Assembly (NCBI GenBank): GCA_934456295.1
Contig: CAKSHB010000042.1
Location: forward strand, 1-12,124
Direction: 5' to 3'
From: an uncultured Clostridia bacterium
GTDB lineage: Bacteria > Bacillota > Clostridia > UBA1381 > UMGS1253
Length of the DNA: 12,124 nt
A program made the position numbers and the translations under genes. Positions within the stretch are counted from its first letter, which is position 1; each line of letters opens with the position of its first letter. The notes under the pieces were generated by a model. That model was given only the letters and a program-made list of their open reading frames with translations. It had not been told where the DNA came from and searched no databases. Below are positions 6,174 to 12,124 of the stretch, piece by piece.

Positions 6174-7019
6174 GTGAATATGGGCACAGTATTTTCCATT
6201 GAAGAATTTTCTGTTTTTGACGGTCCGGGGATAAGAACTACTGTATTTTTGAAAGGCTGTCCGTTAAGGTGCAGCTGGTGTCATAATCCGGAGGGACAAT
6301 CATTTGAAAAAGAAATTCTGAAAAATCAAAACGAATGTATCGGCTGCGGAAAATGCACTGAAACTGCACTGCGGCTCACGGGCAAAAGAAAACTTGTGCA
6401 GGAATGCGTCGGCGTATGTCCGAAAAACCTTATAAGAGTTTGCGGAACGGAATACACCGCAGAAGATTTGTGCAGCAAAATAAAAAAGAATAAAATATTT
6501 TACCGTGACGGAGGCGTAACATTTTCGGGAGGCGAACCTCTTTCTCAGCCGCAATTTCTGGCAGAATGTATACGTCTTTTAAAAGGCGAGGTTCATTGTG
6601 CCGTGCAGACAAGCGGCTTCGGCAGCGACGGCGTTTTCAGGGAAATACTGCCGCTTGCGGATATGTTTTTGTATGATTTGAAAATTATCGATGAAGAGAA
6701 ATCAAAACGTTACACAGGCGTGAGCAGCAAGCCGATTTTACATAATTTCGGGCTGCTTGCCAAATCGGGGAAGGACTTTATTGTAAGAATTCCGCTGATA
6801 CCCGAAATGACGGCTGCGGCAAAAAATTTAAACGATATAGCCGATGTGCTGAATTTCTATGGAGTCAAATATGCTGAGGCATTACCTTATAACAAGCTTG
6901 CCGGTGCAAAATATCAGCTTTGCGGAAGAACATATGCTCCCGAGTTTGACCCGAATGCCGAGATTGAGCCACCGGAGGAACTGTTTAAAAACAAAGGAAT
7001 TACACTGAAAATTATGTAA
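6174..7019 (+). CDS. Glycyl radical enzyme activating enzyme (radical SAM)
   Basis: This 281-residue protein would install the glycyl radical on the GRE encoded next to it, using S-adenosylmethionine and a [4Fe-4S] cluster. It shows the activase signature FSVFDGPGIRTTVFLKGCPL with the cluster cysteines C29, C33 and C36 (CPLRCSWCHNPEGQ), the SAM-contact motif FSGGEP at about 117-122, and later DLKIIDEEKSKRYTG and RIPLIPEMT typical of PFL-activase relatives. The accessory ferredoxin-like insert is reduced: C55, C58, C61, C78 and C82-P83, rather than two complete four-cysteine motifs. The start is taken as GTG at 6174, six bases after GGAG (6164-6167); ATG at 6180 is an alternative, and an ATG at 6123 is rejected because it lies upstream of the predicted promoter's -10 box. 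The gene is first in a two-gene operon, 43 bases before the GRE start. Family and role are firm; the GRE partner is assigned by adjacency. Confidence 0.93.
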   Translation: MNMGTVFSIEEFSVFDGPGIRTTVFLKGCPLRCSWCHNPEGQSFEKEILKNQNECIGCGKCTETALRLTGKRKLVQECVGVCPKNLIRVCGTEYTAEDLCSKIKKNKIFYRDGGVTFSGGEPLSQPQFLAECIRLLKGEVHCAVQTSGFGSDGVFREILPLADMFLYDLKIIDEEKSKRYTGVSSKPILHNFGLLAKSGKDFIVRIPLIPEMTAAAKNLNDIADVLNFYGVKYAEALPYNKLAGAKYQLCGRTYAPEFDPNAEIEPPEELFKNKGITLKIM

Positions 7020-7033
7020 ATGAATTATATAAT
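7005..7033 (+). promoter_or_regulatory. Possible internal promoter for the GRE gene
   Basis: CTGAAA (7005-7010, four of six consensus positions) and a perfect TATAAT (7028-7033) are 17 bases apart, across the end of the activase gene. Initiation near 7040 would precede the AAAGGAG site at 7045-7051. AT-rich intergenic DNA yields such matches by chance. Confidence 0.35.
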
Positions 7034-7062
7034 TATATACAATGAAAGGAGTTTTTTCAGCA

Positions 7063-9006
7063 ATGACAGAAAGAATAAAAAATTTTATGAGTATTCTTAA
7101 AGAAAAAGAGTACAAAAAAAACCGCACAAGCATTGATACCGGAAAATTAGGCTGGTCTATATCGGAAAATACAGAAAAAATCTGTAATTGCATGGATGCC
7201 GAAAAACCGATTATACTGCACGGGGACCGGATAGGTTTTAACAGATACAACACCCAAAGACTTGACAGCAACAGCGGAAATTTTGTGCCGAATTATGGTT
7301 TATATCTGACAAACGGTTTCGATTATGTTTTGGAAAAAATGCAGAGTGCGCAGCAGAGCGAATTTACCGAGGCGGCGATAAAAGCTATACACGCAGTATA
7401 CAGGCTTTGTGACAAATATAAAGAAGCTGCGGAGGGCGAATTAAAAACCGCACTTGAAACAGTTCCTGAAAAAGCGCCAAAGACCTATCATGAGGCGCTG
7501 GTTATGATGAAGATAATGATTTTTGTGCTTCGTATAGGCGGAGTAAATCATATCACGCTGGGTAGGTTTGACCAATATATGTATCCGTTCTTTATGGCTG
7601 ATATAAACAAAGGTATTACGACCGACGAAATACTTGAGTTAACGGAGGAGTTTTTTATAAGTATCAACCTTGATATTGACTTGTATCACGGCATGCAGGA
7701 CGGCGACGACGGGCAAAGCATGATGCTCGGAGGCTTGAACGAGGACGGAAGCGACAGCTTTAATGAGCTTTCGCAGATATGCATGAAAGCGTCAATGGAG
7801 CTTGGACTGATTGACCCGAAAATCAATCTGCGCGTAAACAAAAATACGCCCGATTCATTGTATCTTCTCGGTACTGAAATGACAAAAATGGGACTTGGTT
7901 TTCCGCAGTACAGTAATGATGATGTCGTAATTCCGGGGTTGATTGAATACGGATATGCGCCTGCCGATGCATACAATTACAGCGTTGCGGCATGCTGGGA
8001 GTTTATTGTTCCCGACGCAAGGGACGTGCCGAACATAAGAACCGTAAATTTCCCGAAAATTGTAAATGACTGCATACATGAGTATGCAGAAAAATGCAAA
8101 ACATACGATGAGTTTTTCGGTTTTGTTAAAAACGAAATTATACATACGTGTGACAGGCTGCTTGAGGAGGCGAACAGTATGGATAAACGTATTCCCGATA
8201 TTATGGACTCTCTGTTTAGCCTTACGTGCATAGAAAAGCTGAAAGATCAGTCGGAATTTTCCGCAAAGTACAACAATTACGGCTTCCACGGTGCAGGAAT
8301 TGCAAATGCGTCAGACGCACTCTGCGCCGTAAAAAAGCTTGTATTTGAAGAAAAAACATATACGGCAAAAGAGCTTATAAAAGCGCTTGACGCAAATTTT
8401 GAGGGCTTTGAAAAAATGCATACGGCATTGTGTGACTGCCCAAAGATGGGCAACAACGACGACTATGCAGATAGTCTCGCATCGGATTTAATGGAGGTTT
8501 TCTGTACTCATATGAAAACACTGAGAAATGCCGCCGGAGGAATATGCCGCCCGGGAACAGGCAGTGCGCAGGAATACATTTATTCATCAAGAAAAATTGG
8601 CGCGACAGCCGACGGCAGATATGCCTATACTCCGTATTCATCAAGCTTTTCGCCGGCAATAACTTCACATATAGCAGGACCGCTGTCGGTAATTCAGTCA
8701 TTTACAAAATTTGATTTGAAAAGGATTGTGAACGGTGGACCTTTGACAATTGAAATTCACGATACCACATTTCGCAATTATGAGGGTGTGAAAAAAGTGG
8801 CACAGCTTGTAAAAAGCTTTATCCTTCTCGGCGGACACCAGCTTCAGCTTAACTCGATTAACAGAGAAAAATTGCTGGACGCACAAAAGCACCCGGGAAA
8901 ATATCCTAACCTCATAGTTCGCGTTTGGGGCTGGAGCGGATATTTTGACGAGTTGGACGTTGAATTTCAAAACCATGTAATAAAGAGAATGGAGTTTAAG
9001 GTTTAA
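7063..9006 (+). CDS. Glycyl radical enzyme of the pyruvate formate-lyase-like family, uncharacterised type
   Basis: A 647-residue protein with both halves of the GRE active site. The cysteine loop reads SVAACWEFIVP, with thiyl-radical C311 and, two residues on, E313; the Cys-x-Glu arrangement is that of dehydratase, decarboxylase and C-S/C-N lyase GREs rather than the Cys-Cys of true pyruvate formate-lyase. The glycine loop reads IVRVWGWSGYF with the radical glycine at G623, 25 residues from the end. Between them are family landmarks: GRFDQYMYPFFMADINKG, MMLGGLNEDG, DPKINLRVN, FPQYSNDDVVIPGL and, near the end, GGHQLQLNS and LLDAQKHPGKYPNL. Most family members have ~780-850 residues; the shortfall is mainly N-terminal. 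I take ATG at 7063, 11 bases after AAAGGAG (7045-7051); ATG at 7042 overlaps that site. The radical would come from the adjacent activase; oxygen would destroy it. No substrate can be assigned from the sequence. Confidence 0.9.
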   Translation: MTERIKNFMSILKEKEYKKNRTSIDTGKLGWSISENTEKICNCMDAEKPIILHGDRIGFNRYNTQRLDSNSGNFVPNYGLYLTNGFDYVLEKMQSAQQSEFTEAAIKAIHAVYRLCDKYKEAAEGELKTALETVPEKAPKTYHEALVMMKIMIFVLRIGGVNHITLGRFDQYMYPFFMADINKGITTDEILELTEEFFISINLDIDLYHGMQDGDDGQSMMLGGLNEDGSDSFNELSQICMKASMELGLIDPKINLRVNKNTPDSLYLLGTEMTKMGLGFPQYSNDDVVIPGLIEYGYAPADAYNYSVAACWEFIVPDARDVPNIRTVNFPKIVNDCIHEYAEKCKTYDEFFGFVKNEIIHTCDRLLEEANSMDKRIPDIMDSLFSLTCIEKLKDQSEFSAKYNNYGFHGAGIANASDALCAVKKLVFEEKTYTAKELIKALDANFEGFEKMHTALCDCPKMGNNDDYADSLASDLMEVFCTHMKTLRNAAGGICRPGTGSAQEYIYSSRKIGATADGRYAYTPYSSSFSPAITSHIAGPLSVIQSFTKFDLKRIVNGGPLTIEIHDTTFRNYEGVKKVAQLVKSFILLGGHQLQLNSINREKLLDAQKHPGKYPNLIVRVWGWSGYFDELDVEFQNHVIKRMEFKV

Positions 9007-9026
9007 ACATTAACTTAAGTGTTAAG

Positions 9027-9066
9027 ATAATAAAATACCACCCGATATCAGGTGGTATTTTATTAT
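9027..9066. terminator. Strong hairpin terminator between convergent genes
   Basis: AATAAAATACCACC (9029-9042) pairs perfectly with GGTGGTATTTTATT (9051-9064) around CGATATCA; T-A pairs extend it to 9027/9066. T/A runs are built into the stem on both strands, so it probably ends the GRE operon rightward and the LVIVD-repeat gene leftward. Confidence 0.85.
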
Positions 9067-9075
9067 TAGGAGATA

Positions 9076-9109
9076 TGCGCTCTCGAACAGAAAAGTGAAG
9101 GGGAGCGCA
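9076..9109. repeat. Second hairpin between the convergent genes
   Basis: TGCGCTC (9076-9082) and GAGCGCA (9103-9109) form a 7-bp GC-rich stem with a 20-base loop. It lacks a T tract and may act with the neighbouring terminator. The rest of 9007-9174 holds no gene I can support. Confidence 0.5.
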
Positions 9110-9174
9110 ATACTATGGGGTATGAAAACTTACTTTATCAGAAATTTGGGTTACAGCATTTTCATTTGCAGCAT

Positions 9175-12124
9175 TTATTGACCGTTTGTATATGTTTCCG
9201 AAACAACATTTGAATAAATTGTACAAAGGCTTCCAGTGCTGTCTTTATACGTCATGTATGCTCTTGCAGACCATGTTTCATTATCCGAAACATTCGCCTT
9301 TCTTACAACAAACTGTCCTGCATTGCCATGAGAGGTTGATACAGATCTCAGTATGCCGGATTTGTCTAACGTGAGATCGCCGTTTGATGCGGCATCTCCT
9401 TCGTGAATAATTATTCCGCTTTCCACAAGCTTATACTCAAGAGGCAGATTTCGTCCTGAGAAAAACGCTATTCTGTTCATGTTTTCAAGAACGACGGCTC
9501 CGTACATTGATATAACAGGCTTCTTTACCGGAGCATAATCTGCAAAATATGCGGTTAAATTTGTTGTTCCCGATACATAAAAACTGTAATTTTCGTCATA
9601 TGATATGATTTCATTGTTTTCGCCTTTTGTCCAATGCGAGAAAACCTTGCCTTCGGGCACATCGGCTTTCACTGTTATTTTTGTATCATATGTATAGCTG
9701 CCGGTTGTCGGTGAGACAATAGTTCCGTCGCTGACGGTTATAACATATTTATCGGAGCTTTTATTGTAATTTGCAACAAACATGTTCATTCCGCTGCCGA
9801 AATCATCATATCCGAGCTGATTGCCCGCAACAAAACTGCTGCCTGCCGAAGTTCCGTTTTTGAGCCATCCGATGAAGTTATATCCCATATGAATAGGGTT
9901 TTCCGGCACACTGACTTTGTCAACATCGGAAGCCTCAATTGTTTGCTCAAGCAATACACGGCCGTTTCTGTTTTTAAATATTACCGTTTTCACATCAGCG
10001 CCGTCTTTTACATATACCGCTTTGATGTCACGCGATGATTCGCCGAGCAATAAACTATATTTGCTTTCTGTGCTGAGAATTCTGTTTGATGATGTATCAA
10101 TCCAGTATGCGAATTTGTATCCCGACAGAGGAGCTGCGCAAAGTTCAAATGTGCTGCCATATTCGTAATCCGAGTCAATGCCGACAACATTCTCTCCGTT
10201 AACCTCAACGCTTCCTTCTCCTTGAACACTTACGGTTAAATGTGCTGTTTTGGGATTTGATACATCAATGCCGTCATAAGTAAAGCTCAGCAGACCGGAA
10301 TAGCCGAGCGGCAGATAAACTCTGCTGCCAACATTTTTTGCAATCCCGGGGTTGCCTCTGAAAGTAACGGTTTTTTCCAAAACAGGGGAGGAATTTCTGT
10401 CGGTTATATCCAGAATTGACAGTTTTCCGTCTTTGCCCGCCGAGATAAATGCACGGTTTCCGAGTACAGACGGATAGCCGCCGGAAAATCCGCTTACAGT
10501 ATATTTTGTTACCTCCGGATTAGCCGAGAGCGTCTTTGTATAAAGAGTTTCATCGGACGGGTCAAAACGGCAAATATTTCCTCCGAGTGTTGCAAACATA
10601 TAATCTCCGTCTGCGCAGATACCGCTTGTCTGCGCAAGACCGCTTGCCCATGAAGCAGTTATGACAGGCTTGTCATAGCTCCCGTTTTCGCCGAAATCAC
10701 ATACAACCGTTTTTGAACCGTTTGCAAACAGGATAACATATCTGTTTGCAGCTGCTCCGACTGATATTTGCTTCTGGTATACCATTGTATAATTGAGCTT
10801 TGTATATAGTACGGGATTATATATATCCGACACATCAAACACTGCTCCCGCCCCGCTTGCCTGAGCAACTGCGTATTTAGCATTGGGGGAGAGCTGTATC
10901 TGTCTTACGGCGACATTATATGAATTTTTCGTTGAGCCGGCATATGTTATTTTTGTCGGATCCGAGCTGTCAATCACATATGTGCATAAGCCGCCGAGCG
11001 ACTCGGCAGTATAGAGCACGTTGCCGTATACCGAAATATCCATAGTAATATCCTGTGACGGATAATGTGCTTTTACCTCAAAGTTATCATCAATAACATA
11101 TATACCGTCAATTCCTGCCGCTACATATGTATAATTTCCGTATCTTGTACTCGACCATACCTGACCGTCGGGTCTGAACACCTTTACATTTTCAAAGCCC
11201 ATCGCTTCAAAATTTTCACCAAAGAAGTCATTGCTCTTGTTTTCGGGCGTTATGACAGAATTGTTAAGCAATGAAGAGCTTGCTGTAAGCTCTCGGGCAT
11301 CATATACATACAATCCTGCATTTGTTGACGACAGATACACATAACCGTCAGCAACCTCGCAGTCAATTATCGGAGAATGCCGCTCCTCTCTTGTGTCATA
11401 AGGGAACACAAAAGTATCGCGTGTGTCGGCATCTGCATAATCTGATGATTCGCCTTTTTTGGCTACGATGTTTATGTTTGCCAAGCGCTTCGGCAGCGTT
11501 TTGTCCGTAACATCAAAGACATATACGCCGGAGTATGAACTGCTCAGGAAAGCCTTGTTGTCAGCGGTAACCGTTACCCGCCATATATCGGGAGAATTGC
11601 AGTACAGCGCTCCGTCTATTTTCGATACAGATTTTCTTATCGGTTTTTCCGGATTTGATATGTCATAAATTTCAAGTCCGTTGCCGAGTCCGTACGACGG
11701 AGAGCCCATAGGGCTGCTCGAGTTCATATGTCCTGTTGCGGCATATAAGTAATTTCCTCTGACTGTTACACCGTCGCCTCTGCCGTCCAATATTATATCG
11801 CGTATGTATTTGGGATTTGTTATATCTCTCACATCGCACACTCTTACCTTGCATGCGCCCCATACACCTGCATATACCCAGCCGTCATGAACCGTGACAT
11901 CCTGACATTCGCCGAGATGCAAGGCTGACACGGGCTTTGGGTTATATTTATCGGATATGTCATAAATGCTTACGCCGTAAATGCGGTCGGCTATGTAGCA
12001 GTAATTGCCTTCAATATCAATACCCGATGCAAATTCGAGAGAGTCTATTCTCGAGGCAAGCTTCGGTTCTGCCGGATTTGTTACGTCATATACAAACGAA
12101 GAATCGCCTCTTGCCGTTATGGCA
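9175..12124 (-). CDS. Large surface-type LVIVD-repeat / InlB-repeat protein (5' end outside window)
   Basis: The frame is open through the right edge, so the real start and export signal lie beyond 12124; the GTG at 11931 is an internal codon, because the repeats continue upstream of it (DVTNPAEPKLASRIDSLEF, GVSIYDISDKYNPKPVS). The first two thirds are LVIVD-type repeats of ~45 residues (VYDISDPxNPKxV followed by G-Y-x-Y-V-A strands), expected to fold as a beta-propeller. Then follow, in order, a divergent InlB B-repeat (LTVSVQGEGSVEVNG ... KFAYWIDTSSNR), a Listeria-Bacteroides-type repeat (MGYNFIGWLKNG), another B-repeat (ITVKADVPEGKVFSHWTKG) and a ~110-residue beta-rich C-terminal domain ending AYMTYKDSTGSLCTIYSNVV. 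Such proteins are secreted and thought to bind surface polymers or host glycans. No LPXTG motif or membrane anchor ends the protein, so any anchor would be N-terminal. It is convergent with the GRE operon and probably unrelated to it. Confidence 0.87.
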   Translation of the reverse strand, partial: AITARGDSSFVYDVTNPAEPKLASRIDSLEFASGIDIEGNYCYIADRIYGVSIYDISDKYNPKPVSALHLGECQDVTVHDGWVYAGVWGACKVRVCDVRDITNPKYIRDIILDGRGDGVTVRGNYLYAATGHMNSSSPMGSPSYGLGNGLEIYDISNPEKPIRKSVSKIDGALYCNSPDIWRVTVTADNKAFLSSSYSGVYVFDVTDKTLPKRLANINIVAKKGESSDYADADTRDTFVFPYDTREERHSPIIDCEVADGYVYLSSTNAGLYVYDARELTASSSLLNNSVITPENKSNDFFGENFEAMGFENVKVFRPDGQVWSSTRYGNYTYVAAGIDGIYVIDDNFEVKAHYPSQDITMDISVYGNVLYTAESLGGLCTYVIDSSDPTKITYAGSTKNSYNVAVRQIQLSPNAKYAVAQASGAGAVFDVSDIYNPVLYTKLNYTMVYQKQISVGAAANRYVILFANGSKTVVCDFGENGSYDKPVITASWASGLAQTSGICADGDYMFATLGGNICRFDPSDETLYTKTLSANPEVTKYTVSGFSGGYPSVLGNRAFISAGKDGKLSILDITDRNSSPVLEKTVTFRGNPGIAKNVGSRVYLPLGYSGLLSFTYDGIDVSNPKTAHLTVSVQGEGSVEVNGENVVGIDSDYEYGSTFELCAAPLSGYKFAYWIDTSSNRILSTESKYSLLLGESSRDIKAVYVKDGADVKTVIFKNRNGRVLLEQTIEASDVDKVSVPENPIHMGYNFIGWLKNGTSAGSSFVAGNQLGYDDFGSGMNMFVANYNKSSDKYVITVSDGTIVSPTTGSYTYDTKITVKADVPEGKVFSHWTKGENNEIISYDENYSFYVSGTTNLTAYFADYAPVKKPVISMYGAVVLENMNRIAFFSGRNLPLEYKLVESGIIIHEGDAASNGDLTLDKSGILRSVSTSHGNAGQFVVRKANVSDNETWSARAYMTYKDSTGSLCTIYSNVVSETYTNGQ

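Noticed and set aside
7042..7062. ATG at 7042 as start of the GRE
   Set aside because: The codons right after it form the AAAGGAG ribosome binding site that serves ATG at 7063, and no site precedes 7042.
9115..9213. Small plus-strand frame of 32 codons from ATG 9115 after GGGGAG
   Set aside because: It lies between terminator and a convergent gene, overlaps that gene's end, has a 10-base-plus spacing and no recognisable product.
1..12124. CRISPR array, tRNA or rRNA genes, insertion sequences
   Set aside because: No regularly spaced repeats, no tRNA-like fold that I could recognise, no rRNA sequence and no transposase with terminal repeats were seen.

Overview
The window looks like a piece of chromosome from an anaerobic, low-to-moderate GC Bacillota of the class Clostridia, probably gut-associated and from a spore-forming lineage. 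The grounds are an oxygen-sensitive glycyl radical enzyme (GRE) with its radical-SAM activase, strong AGGAGG-type ribosome binding sites, sigma-A-like promoters, TTG and GTG starts, large secreted proteins built from SH3, stalk, LVIVD and InlB-type repeats, and a broken copy of the sporulation regulator gene spoIIID. This is inference from gene content; the sequence holds no rRNA or other direct taxonomic marker.

Layout. (1) Bases 1-2039, plus strand: the 3' part of a large extracellular SH3-like protein ending in two stalk (copper amine oxidase N-like) modules, closed by a strong hairpin terminator. (2) About 2161-2587: no intact gene, but a truncated spoIIID-like gene on the minus strand and a second possible coding remnant. 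(3) 2588-4072, minus: a WG-repeat protein without a signal peptide. (4) 4081-4458: a gene-free gap with inverted repeats and doubtful coding scraps. (5) 4459-6055, minus: an overlapping pair, an AraC-family regulator followed by an RlaP/YcgL-type nucleotidyltransferase. (6) 6174-9006, plus: GRE activase and GRE, divergent from the regulator. (7) 9027-9066: a probably bidirectional terminator. (8) 9175-12124, minus: a large surface-type protein of LVIVD repeats followed by InlB-type repeats, with its N-terminus outside the window.

The core of the window is the divergent AraC/GRE module. Two good sigma-A promoters face away from each other with each -35 box lying inside the other promoter's spacer, and an 8-bp inverted repeat spans both -35 boxes. 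The AraC-type sensor is therefore the obvious candidate to control both itself and the GRE pair. The GRE is short (647 residues), keeps the catalytic Cys-x-Glu and the radical glycine, but has unusual residues around both (ACWEF in place of the common GCVEP, RVWGW in place of RVxGY). Its activase has a reduced cysteine set in the accessory cluster region. No transporter, microcompartment or downstream enzyme gene is present to reveal the substrate, so this is best read as an uncharacterised GRE clade. The link of the nucleotidyltransferase to this module is unexplained.
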